DNA of 64,000 bases from Prostheceraeus crozeri (taxonomy: Eukaryota > Platyhelminthes > Polycladida > Euryleptidae). The position numbers were made by a program, and so were the translations under genes. The stretch is taken from positions 114,274 through 178,273 of the forward strand of contig CAJQUW010011528.1 of assembly GCA_907163375.1 (NCBI GenBank), given 5' to 3'. Of this stretch, positions 53,224-62,748 are shown one piece after another (the stretch's first letter is position 1; every line of letters begins with the position of its first letter). The notes under the pieces are model-generated. The model was given only the letters and a program-made list of their open reading frames with translations, made no database searches and was not told the origin of the DNA.

Positions 53224-54027
53224 ATGTCTTCGAGAGAATTATCATCAGTAGATTTTGACAAAATTAATTATCATTTAGAAAATCTAACAGAGATTTTGGG
53301 TTCATCAAAATTTAGTACGACGTTAAGAATTATAACAACTACTTCATCACACACACGTAATTTAGAACCCATTCTACATTTGGAACAAAATAAAAATTAT
53401 CAAATTGCATTGACTAGTTTTTCCACATTTAACACTATTCAAAACGTTATCAAAGATGTGAATGATCAATTTAGATATTCTACTGATAAAGGCAAAACAT
53501 GGAAAATACAAACTTTTCTTCCTGGTTCTTACGAAGTTGAATCAATATCAAATGAAATTAAGAGAAATTTAGGTATACCATTTAAAGATAAGAAACAATT
53601 ACATTTTGCAGTTGAACCGGCAGTCAATAAATTTTCTCTTACTTTAGACGAAAATCATCAAGTTTATTTTAATCATGATAGATCATTGTCAAAGCTATTA
53701 GGATTTAATAAACAAACCTATAGTCAAGGTTATCATTTAGGTGAGAAGATTCCAAAAATAACTGAAATAAATTCAATTGTTGTACATTGTGTCATTATTG
53801 AAGGAGGATATATAAATGGTGAATTATCAAATCTAATATTCAGTTTTCCAGCTTTTACTGTACCCATTGGTTATAGACTAAATGTAATTCCACAAACATT
53901 AATATATTTCCCTATTACAAGAAAAACTATTAACAACATTAACATTAGAATCACTGATGAAAAAGGACAAGAAATAAATTTTGGAGGTGAAGAGATTATG
54001 ATAGATTTTTTGGTTCGGGAGGTATAA
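53224..54027 (+). CDS. Penton-like minor capsid protein C (intact)
   Basis: 267 codons from ATG 53224 (MSSRELSSVDFDKINYHLEN), five residues longer at the N-terminus than the Element I copy. All conserved blocks are present (FNTIQNVIKDVNDQFRYSTD; LLGFNKQTYSQGYHLGEKIP; INIRITDEKGQEINFGGEEI). Followed by three tandem stem-loops. Intact, although A, B and D next to it are broken. Confidence 0.75.
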   Translation: MSSRELSSVDFDKINYHLENLTEILGSSKFSTTLRIITTTSSHTRNLEPILHLEQNKNYQIALTSFSTFNTIQNVIKDVNDQFRYSTDKGKTWKIQTFLPGSYEVESISNEIKRNLGIPFKDKKQLHFAVEPAVNKFSLTLDENHQVYFNHDRSLSKLLGFNKQTYSQGYHLGEKIPKITEINSIVVHCVIIEGGYINGELSNLIFSFPAFTVPIGYRLNVIPQTLIYFPITRKTINNINIRITDEKGQEINFGGEEIMIDFLVREV

Positions 54028-54072
54028 ACTCCCGTTCGGGAGGTATAAACTCCCGTTCGAGAGGTATAAACT
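54015..54072 (+). repeat. Three tandem stem-loops at the gene C stop
   Basis: GTTCGGGAGGTATAAACTCCC unit in three tandem copies (21-22 bp period), the last with GAGAGG. Element I has one. Each can form a CGGGAG/CTCCCG stem, and each carries an in-frame TAA. Confidence 0.9.
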
Positions 54073-54142
54073 CCCACGCGAAGCTAGAGAAGTTTAATTT
54101 TCTTCTTCTTTAAAAATAAAAATAAATTTTTTTAATTAAAAA

Positions 54143-54914
54143 ATGAGTGATGAGTGAAGTACTACCATTAAATAAAAAAACTTAAATTTAATCATCATCC
54201 AAATTTATCTAATAAAGTTTTGTCAGTTATTTGCGGAAGATCAGGTTGTGGTAAAACGTATCTATTGTTTAAAATTTTAACGACTCCAATTTTTTTGGAT
54301 TATAACAATCTTATAATTTATACAACAACAGCAGAACAACCCGTCTATCAATTTTTAAAATATGGATTTGAAAATAATCTTAAAAAACAGCAATTGCTTC
54401 ATTATTCAAAGAATATGAAAAATCTCAAGATGAAGAAGAAATAAGTTCGTGGTGTGAAGAAGCAGCAAAAAATAATCAGTTAGTTGAATCCAATAAAAAT
54501 AACCATATAAAGATACAATTAATAGATGATAGTGGTAATATGCAAGATCCTAGTAAACTAGATAAAACAATGAAACATTGTGTATTTTTCGATGATTGTG
54601 TTAATGATAAAAATCAGTCAGTTCAGAGAAATTATTTCACAAGAGGTAGACATAATTACTGCAGTGTTTTTTATTTAACACAAAGTATGTATTCATTAGA
54701 TGGAAGTGTTATTAGAAAGAATGCAAATATATTTATACTATTTGAAATAAATGCAAGAAACTTAAGTGATTTGTTAAGAGATTTATGCGTAAGAAATAAA
54801 GATGAATTTAAACAATCGTGTAACAATGCTTGGTCAAAAGATTATGGATTTATCACAATTAATATTGATAAAAAAATTCATGATAGAGTTATAGAAGATT
54901 TGTTAACTGAGTAA
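54143..54914 (+). pseudogene. FtsK/HerA-type packaging ATPase D, frameshifted
   Basis: Near-duplicated start (ATGAGTGATGAGTGAAGTAC) at 54143. Walker A GRSGCGKT is in the first part and Walker B CVFFDDC in the second. Frames break near 54185 (loss in the A-run) and near 54387 (A-run AAAAAACAGC). The C-terminus (VIEDLLTE) is native. Otherwise nearly identical to the intact Element II protein. Confidence 0.87.
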
Positions 54915-55029
54915 TAAAAAATTTTTATACCGAGTAATAAATAATAAAATTTTTATTCTAGACTAATTTAAATAATAAAAAATTCTTTTCTAGACTGATT
55001 TAAATAATAAAATTTTTTTCTAGACGGAT
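54915..55029. repeat. Tandem repeats between convergent D and polymerase
   Basis: Three copies of a ~37-bp unit with TCTAGACTGATTTAAATAAT. This spacer marks the junction of the exchanged polymerase cassette. Confidence 0.85.
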
Positions 55030-57549
55030 TTAAATAATAATAAATAAACTTTCAAAAGGTTCAGTAGTTATTCCATCAGGTAAAATTTTTCTTTTATCAT
55101 CAAATGGATCTAATGCTAATTTATGTTCCTCTCTTAAATACATTTTATGTTTCTTTGAATTAAGTCTATAATTACATGCTGTTTTTATTTCATTATTAAA
55201 TAATACATTTTTATAATCTTGAAATGTTATTTGATTAGCCACTGATGCCTTTGAAATTCCTTTTAATGTTTTATGTGTTTTAATATTATTAGTTGTGTTA
55301 TAACAGTAACATTTAGATTTTAAAAATATAGCTTCTGTTATGAAATCTTCATTTCCTTCTAGTTCATCTTTTACTTTACATAAATCAGAAGGATGAATGA
55401 TATCTTTTATTTTATTAATTTCTTCATCAAGTGAGGAATTATACGGTATTGTTAATTCTAAGAAAACAGAATCGGTGTCTGTAAAGTGTAATTTATAGTT
55501 TTTGCCATAAGCAGGTGCTAAATAATCATATATAAATCTATACATAAATAGTTTAGCTAATTCTAATATAGTGAATCCAATAAAATTAAACTTATCATGT
55601 TTTACGCTAATTCGACGTAAGTGTACAGCACATAGTTCATCACTAAATCTAGTAGTTTTTTTATATGTAGGTTTCCTTGTTAAATTTTGAAATCTATCTT
55701 TATCATAAACTATTTCAATATTTTGTCTATTACGCACATTTTCTAAAGTCTTACCATAAAATGCATTATTCATTAATTTGAAGAACACGTTTCCAAAATC
55801 ATCTTTATTTCTTTTAGCTATTTTACGTTTTTCAATATTGAACTCTATATAATTTTTTAACCATTTAGATTTTTGATAAAATAGTTTTCGATGTATTTTG
55901 GTGAGAATCATTCCATGTTCTAAATACCAATCTAGCATTCTTCCTTCAACAACATACTTTCCTTTATTACCTTGTGTTAACATAAGTTTTTTTGTTGGTC
56001 TGTATTTCTTAGGAATTATAGACTTTTGATAATCTGAAAAATCTTCTATATTGGGAATTTTGTTTTCGGGACAGAAAGGAAAATGTTTTGTTTTATCTTT
56101 TATTTCATCAGGGTATACTAAATCAACTTCATATATATAACCATGATTATAATTTCCATCATATGTTTTTTGATAATCAAGAATATTACACCATTCCATC
56201 TCACCTGTTGGTAATTCTTGTATCATGCAAGAAGAATATAAGCTATTAAAATCATAATATAACAAATAGTTTTCTCTCATGATTTCATCAACTGCTGCTT
56301 GACTCTCTTCATTTGATATAAGTCCTTCTATATTTTGATTAAACAATTTTATAAACGGATCGCTTTCTTCTGGAGATAAAGGTTTCATTATTCCATAATC
56401 ATCAGGATTTACTTTTTTATTGTAACACTGTACATAACGATTACCTAAAACTTATGAAACTCCACCTCTAATTCTAGATTCAAAAAATAATAATTTATCA
56501 TATGTATTTTCCTTATAATGTTTAAGTTTAACATTTGTATGCTTTAATCCTGCTAACCATGTTAAACCTGGTGTAGAATAACAATAACATGGATCTATTC
56601 CGTAATATTCTAAACACATATCACGAAATTTTTCGAAAAGATCAGCTAGTATTAATACATCTATCTGAAGACATTTCATTGTATAATCATACATTGTTTT
56701 ACAATTTAACTCTCTCCAATTTTTTTCAGCTTCTGCATAGTCTTCTTCAGATAATTGTGATTGTTTTAATGTTGATTTAAATTTATTTATTGGAGGAAGT
56801 TGTTTTTCTTCCATAATTTTATTCACAGAATTAAAATCTCCAGTTAAACCAGTCTTCGACTGTGAACCACAGGTTAAATATTCATACGGAAATATTCCTT
56901 TCAAAGGTTTTAAATTATATTTATTTAATATTTTACATTGTTCAGATTTCAAAGTTTTTCCCATAACATCTAATGAATAAGGAGTAAAAAATCTAAATGC
57001 ATCTAAAATTCTAATATAACCTAATTGCATTGAAAAATATTCTTCTTCTGTTTTACATAGTACATTTATTTGTTGTTGTTGTAATTTTTCAGATGAAAAT
57101 AAATCTCTTTCATTACAAGATGGAAATCATATTTAGAACCATTATAGAAATATAGAGGAACAAAGTTATATTTAAATTTATTAGCATTAAGATTACAAGA
57201 ATTATGTAATGCACCTCTATATAATCCATTTAGATGATCATGATCTTTTACTTTGTCAAGATATCTACCTTTGCCATTTTTATAATTTTTTGTGAAACCT
57301 TTTCCACAGTAAAAACATTTTATTTCATTAACAAAATTATTTTTTTCTTCATCCGTTAATGGAAGCATTGGTATATTTGTTTCAAGCAATTGTGAAAAAC
57401 GTCCTTGTAATTCTTCTACTTTCTTTGTAAACATTTCTGAACTATCTTCACCATAGTATTGATAATATTCTGATTTAAATAATTCAGGATAATTTGAATG
57501 AATGTACTTTTTTCATATTTATCATTTTCAGAATTATCATTTTCATAAT

Positions 57550-57594
57550 CGGGCGAAGCCTTGGAAGACAACTCCGATGTCCCGTGCTTTTGTG
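57550..57594 (-). repeat. In-frame double-hairpin insert in the type 2 polymerase
   Basis: Minus strand: GGGACAT...TGTC stem then GGCTTCGCC, the same modules as the gene B insert of Element II (26967-27004). It encodes HGTSELSSKASPDY near Exo I and lies in an acidic, variable loop. Confidence 0.7.
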
Positions 57595-59200
57595 TCATAT
57601 TAACATTATATGCTTCGAAATCACAATAAATAGTAAAGGGTACTTTATTTTTCAAATAATGTCTATTATAAATTAAATAATCATCTTTAGGAAAAGTATT
57701 TTCAACTGCTTCTTTTTTGTTGACAATTCTCCAAATGTCTATTCATTTCTTCTTTAGTTCTAAAGCTCGTCATACATTGGAGACAGGGAAAATTAGGATT
57801 ATCTGAAGTTTTTGTAAATATAGAAACATCTTTACACAATATAAAATGACCCTGATAATATAATATATTCGCTTGTGCTGGTTGTTTTGTCTGTTCTAAT
57901 TTTTCAAATTTATCTTTATATATTTCATGTGTTTCATCAATTTCTTTTGTAAGATTAAATGTGTTTCGATGAAAATTTTGATTTAATATTTGTAACTGAT
58001 AACTATATTCTTTGTCATATTGTTCTTTATATTGTTGTTGACATTTTTTTAAACATTCATTTAATTCTATATTTTCTTCATTATTTAATTCTTTATTGTC
58101 TTTATTTAATTCTTGAATCGTTTCTATCTTATTTTGATATTTATGGCCATATTCTTGTACTAATATTTTTGTTTGTTCCTGATAATCTGTTTTACATTTT
58201 TCCAAAATTTCATTTAAAGTTTGTAATTTTTGTTGATATTCTAAAGATAAAGATAAGTAATCGGAATCATAATCATAATTATAATTACGTCCTTTATAAT
58301 TATTATGATTAATCATTATTGGTTATAATGTTTTTATAATTTCAAATTTTTCAGTACATATTATATTTCCTTGGTAAAAAATATTATGATGCATGTAATT
58401 TCCTCTATCATTATATACTATTTCTGATTGACATAAATTTTTATTATTCAAATAAAATTTTTTTGAATCTGAGTAAAGTGAAGTAATTTTACCAATAGAA
58501 ACATAATTCACATTTAATTCAAAAAATTTACTTCTATTAAATTTTTATTCTTTTTATGAAACTTTATTAACCTATTATAATCATATGGAAATTCATCTAA
58601 ACCATCCGAAAGATCAAATTCCTTTATATATTCTTCTTTATTATAATGACTTAGTCTTTCTTTATGATATTCTGCAGGATGTAAATGTGCTATAATACTC
58701 CACAGAAAACAATAATCATCTTCATTTTTTATGTTGATTATTTGTGGTGAACTGAAAGGTAAAGGAACATAACTACCACCAGTATTATTTTTATATTTAT
58801 CAATTACTATTTTCTTAGATAGTATTTTAACAAATCTCCAACCAGAATCACGTAACTGGGCTTCAATTACACAATTTTCTAATTTAAGTATCATCGATTC
58901 AAATATGAGTTGTATATCATTTACATTATGAATTTCTTGTGAATTTGCAAAATGCCCTTGTATTATTTCTTCAGGAATTCCATCAGGTCCATTTTTTGTA
59001 TAAAGTACTTCTACATTCATATAACATTTGAAAGATTTCTTAAATATTTTGAAAAAGTTTGTTAATACATTATAAAAAGTTTCATCGGTCTCATTATGTT
59101 CAACAGACTGATTAAATAAATATTTTATATCTGTTACGGCTTCATCAAATTCATCTATTTCGTTAAATTCATCAGTATCGCTAAATAAATATCTTCCATC

Positions 59201-59235
59201 TGGTAGGGGCCAAGCCCTAGAACCTTCGGTTTGTA
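59201..59235 (-). repeat. In-frame double-hairpin insert in the polymerase N-terminus
   Basis: Minus strand: ACCGAAGGTT then AGGGCTTGGCCCCT. It encodes TEGSRAWPLPDG, close to the peptide encoded by the insert at 20000-20030 in an unrelated gene and in the same frame of the hairpin. Confidence 0.75.
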
Positions 59236-59672
59236 TGGTCTCATCTTCACTATTAAAAACTTTTTTATATTCCGAATGTGAATAATCATCAAACATTTTT
59301 TTAACTTTTATATCAGTAGGTAATGTTTCTAGATAGTTTTTATAACTATTTAATTTTAATATATTTCCTTCATCAACTCGATCTACGTTTTGTAAATGCA
59401 ATTTACTATTTAAATGAGATTGATAACTTCTTTTTGTTTGCAACTGTTTTTTACATAAGACACAATAAAACTTGGTATTTTCCATTTTTTTTATTTTTTA
59501 AAGAAAAAAATTGTGTTTTAATTTTAGATATAAACATTCTAATATCAAGGACTTGAGTGTTATTTTCTATTATTATATATTTCACGTTCTTTAGTTATTT
59601 TATTTTCTTTATCATATTAAGTTTTATCATATAACGTTTTATCAAAAGATAATTTAAATTTTTTTTCACTAA

Positions 59673-61001
59673 CTATTGATTCTTCATCATCATCATCAAT
59701 TGATTCTTCATCTCATCATAAATTGATTCTTCAACATCATAAATTACACTTTTTGGTATAGGATGCCATTCCCTGATAGGATACCATTCTCGTATTGGAA
59801 TATCTAACTCTAAATTACATTTTTTATCTGATAATAATATAATAGAGAAAAATATTGGTCTTTGATCTCTTTTGGAAAATTTAATAACACCACCATAATC
59901 TGAATCACTTTTAGTTTCTATTAAAGATGATAAAATTTTTAATTGATTAGATGTAAATCCTAATTTAAATTTTGTAGACCCGACACATAGTTGTCTAACA
60001 GTATCTTCAACTATACCATCATTATTATTTTCAATTGTAAGAAAATGAAATTTAGATAAATTTTGATTATATGTAGTATTAATATCATGTACATCAGTAT
60101 GAGATATAAATTTTTCTTCACTTAAATTTCTATAATTACTAATATTTTTATAATCTTTTTTACCATTTACACCATTTTCAGATGTGTCAAAATCATCATC
60201 TATATTATCATCATCTATATTATTATCATTATTATTATCATAAGATTCTTTAAAATTATTATTATAAGATTCTTTAAAATTATTATGATTATGATTATGG
60301 TCATTGTTAATAGTATAAGGTGTTGTCCACATATAAATTTTCTCTTGTTGAGCTAAACCATTTATATAAGATTTTAACAAATTAATATTTAAATTTGAAT
60401 ATAATCCTATATAAGTATCATCATCATATCTTTGGGGCATTTCTAATGTTTCTTGTTTATAAATTGTGTCTCTATAATAAACTTGACATAATAATTCTTC
60501 GTTATGTTTTTTACTCTCTATATGAATATTATATTGGTTTTGTTCATCAACAAATAATCTAATTTTTTCTTTCGAAAAACATTTTAATTTTTTAAATAAT
60601 TCTTTAATATTGATATAATTAATAATTTTAGTTTTTATCCAATCAGTATTACTAATTGGTAATACTGCTCTAATAAAACCATAAACGTTATTCTGACCAG
60701 TAATAACCATATTTTCTTTATTTAATTCTACATAAGCCACATCATTATATTTACTAACAATATCCATAAATTTAATAAATGGATCACCTGGAAAAATACA
60801 ATAATTTGTTTCTATAGAACGTAAACTTTTAGTCTGTTCTCTAAATATTTCGGCTTGTAATTCAAATAAAATATTAACATCTACACATCGATTATTATTA
60901 TTATTATCAAAACATTTATTTTCAAATCCTGTTGATCTCGTCGAATAAGAAGAACAGGATGATGCGGTCGAATATAATTTTTTTAAATTTGCTTTATCCA
61001 T
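59673..61001 (-). CDS. Possible PCNA-like sliding clamp (nearly intact)
   Basis: 442 codons from ATG 61001 (MDKANLKKLYSTASSCSSYS). Order: Ser-rich N-terminus; FIKFMDIVSKYNDVAYVELN; INIKELFKKLKCFSKEKIRL then strands to QETLEMP; LYSNLNINLLKSYINGLAQQ; Asn/Asp-rich low-complexity insert; FKLGFTSNQLKILSSLI; KFSKRDQRPIFFSI; CNLELDIPI. The helix-strand rhythm, pseudo-twofold halves and a middle linker resemble a sliding clamp, but with an insert making it longer than the usual ~260 residues. The last ~12 residues are shifted by an indel near 59712. Minus strand, downstream of the divergent promoter with the fibre-like gene. Confidence 0.45.
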   Translation of the reverse strand: MDKANLKKLYSTASSCSSYSTRSTGFENKCFDNNNNNRCVDVNILFELQAEIFREQTKSLRSIETNYCIFPGDPFIKFMDIVSKYNDVAYVELNKENMVITGQNNVYGFIRAVLPISNTDWIKTKIINYINIKELFKKLKCFSKEKIRLFVDEQNQYNIHIESKKHNEELLCQVYYRDTIYKQETLEMPQRYDDDTYIGLYSNLNINLLKSYINGLAQQEKIYMWTTPYTINNDHNHNHNNFKESYNNNFKESYDNNNDNNIDDDNIDDDFDTSENGVNGKKDYKNISNYRNLSEEKFISHTDVHDINTTYNQNLSKFHFLTIENNNDGIVEDTVRQLCVGSTKFKLGFTSNQLKILSSLIETKSDSDYGGVIKFSKRDQRPIFFSIILLSDKKCNLELDIPIREWYPIREWHPIPKSVIYDVEESIYDEMKNQLMMMMKNQ

Positions 61002-61129
61002 TTTTTTTAATTTTTATTAGAAAAAATTTTATTTTCTTATTTTTATTAGAAAAAAAATTTATTTTTATTAGAAAAAATTTTATTTTTTTTCTCATTATAT
61101 AAAAAATTTCATTTTTTTATTGTTAAAAA
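61002..61129. promoter_or_regulatory. Divergent promoter region, clamp-like / fibre-like genes
   Basis: 128 bp of A/T with AAAAAATTTTATTTT repeats between divergent ATGs. The fibre-side start reads CATTTTTTTATTGTTAAAAA then ATG, the recurrent start-proximal pattern. Confidence 0.45.
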
Positions 61130-62021
61130 ATGATGCTACCAAATTTTGGTGGAGGTGCATATATCCCGAATAATCGTGAATTGGAAATAGAAATAGAAAA
61201 TTATATCATGAAAACTGGAGACGTTTTATCTGGTACATTGCATCTTTCTATTCTTCCGCAACAAAATACAGAGTTGACAAATAAACAATATGTTGATACA
61301 CAAATCAATGGCTTAAAAAAAATATATAAACGATGTTTTGGTTCCACTGATGAATGAATTAAAGTTGCTTAAAGTTAATCACAAATCATTAAACGAAAAA
61401 TTATTAAAACTTGATAAAAAGGATAGAGAGCTAGAAGCAGATATAGCAAAACTTTTTAAAAAGATTTCTGAACAATCAATAATTCTAATATTACTTTATA
61501 TAAAGTTAAAATGTGCAGTCATTAAAAATAAACATCAGATACAACTATTGAAAGAACAATTAGAAGATGAAATAGAAAAACTACCTGAAAGAATTTAAAA
61601 AAAAATTAAAGCAGTTACAAACTACATTCCAAAAAAGTGTCGATGAATTGAGTTCTAAAATTACTCAACAAATGAAAAAGATGAATAGAATAATAAATGA
61701 AGTAAACTCACTTAGTCAAAAAGTTGATAAAATGAAAACTCTTAAAATCAATTTAGAGAATGAATTAAAGAAAAATTTACAAGAAAACTCTAAAGAAAAT
61801 AAAGAACAGTTAGATGCTGTTAAAAGACAATTAGATGTTCTTAAAATTAAATTGAATGCTCTTAAAACGGCGTTGAAGATGAATCAGGAGAAAATGCAAA
61901 TTAATAGAAAAGAAATTAAAGTACATCATATCACGCGCTACTTGACGCAATAGATAAAGTGCAACAGACAATTAATAAAGTTATCTCGAAGTTGTTGTCC
62001 ATTCACAAACGTAAATCTTGA
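61130..62021 (+). pseudogene. Fibre-like coiled-coil protein with tail-fibre motif, frameshifted
   Basis: ATG 61130 (MMLPNFGGGAYIPNNRELEI). MKTGDVLSGTLHLSILPQQN then NKQYVDTQ is the tail-fibre-like motif; a long coiled coil follows. Frames break near 61335, 61598 and 61935. The end corresponds to SIHKRKS at about 62021, next to a palindromic insert. Same gene as 18346-19233. Confidence 0.6.
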
Positions 62022-62066
62022 TCGGAGCGAAGCGCCTCGAGGCTTTAGCCAATCATAAACGTAAAT
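62021..62066 (+). repeat. Palindromic insert after the fibre-like gene
   Basis: GATCGGAGCGAAGCGCCTCG and GGCTTTAGCC stems plus a short ATAAACGTAAAT duplication. Element II has the flanks CGTAAATCTTA and ACGTAGATATTTTT nearly joined (18320-18355), so this is a filled site against an empty one. Confidence 0.7.
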
Positions 62067-62111
62067 ATTAACGTAAATATTTTTCCAAAAAGTCAAATTT
62101 AATCCTAAAAA

Positions 62112-62568
62112 ATGCCTATAATTTATAAACACAATCTTAAACATTTTGCTTCAAATCAAACAATTGCTCATGAATCACGTATGAATCCTGTTTATCATTA
62201 TGATAATAGAGAAACAGTTCACACGGAGGGAGCTGGTATATTTTCTGGTTTTGGAAGTATCGTTAACTTAAAAATAATAAAGATTTGATTACATCTGCTG
62301 CAAAAGGAGCAGCTGCTATAGGTAGTACAGCTAGTGCAATATCAAATGCTGTTAAGTCTCAAAACGAATTAAAACAACTAGAAGCTATTCGTAAACTTAG
62401 GAATGATTCTGAAGAACTAAAAAATTTAAAAAAACTTTCAGAGGAAACAAAAAACAAAATTGCTTGAAGAGCGGAGCTCCGTCTGATAGTAAATACAAGA
62501 AGAAATCAGGCGTAGCCATAAAACGTTCAATTGAAGAAATAAGAGGTAATGGTCTAGCAAAATTCTAA
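62112..62568 (+). pseudogene. Minor virion protein with hydrophobic middle, frameshifted
   Basis: ATG 62112 (MPIIYKHNLKHFASNQ). A 1-nt loss near 62270 breaks it after SIVNL; the hydrophobic AAKGAAAIGSTASAISNAVK part resumes at 62285. A stop at about 62465 follows. Homology continues to 62568 with the Element II copy. It lacks the 12-codon insert present at 18159-18200. Confidence 0.6.
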
Positions 62569-62705
62569 AATTATAATTTAGTACAATTATTTTAGTAAAA
62601 TTATTTTAGTAAAATTATTTTAGTAAAATTTTTTTAGCAAAATTTTTTTAGTAAAATTTCTTTAGTAAATTTTTTTTAGTAAAATTTTTTTAGTAAAATT
62701 TTTTC
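62569..62705. repeat. Tandem repeats upstream of MCP
   Basis: About ten copies of AAAATTATTTTAGT / AAAATTTTTTTAGT. Same place and type as 17590-17735 in Element II. Confidence 0.85.
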
Positions 62706-62748
62706 TGTGTGTGAGAAAAAACAAAAAGTCAAATTATTTTTTATAAAA

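Larger units (their letters stand above)
55030..59485 (-). pseudogene. Family-B DNA polymerase with zinc-finger N-terminus (type 2), several breaks
   Basis: About 1,480 codons from ATG 59485. C2H2 finger CVLCKKQLQTKRSYQSHLNS (59460-59400), then a conserved block (GGSYVPLPFSSPQIINIKNE), coiled coil, and a second C2H2 (CLQCMTSFRTKEEMNRHLEN, ~57780). Exo I YCDFEAY (~57625). HNH-like CFYCGKGF...DHDHLNG...LHNSCN (57325-57190). Exo II YNGSKYDFH, Exo III QIDVLILADLF (~56660). Palm: DFNSLYSS (~56240), MNNAFYGKT (~55770), FTDTDSVFLEL (~55480). Frame breaks at ~58513, 58320, 57690, 57430 and 57050, and an in-frame TAA at 56449-56451. The polymerase of Element I is the same type. Confidence 0.88.

Noticed and set aside
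55030-59485. Polymerase pieces as exons of a spliced gene
   Set aside because: The breaks fall at 1-2-nt frame changes and single stops with continuous homology, not at GT-AG bounded gaps.
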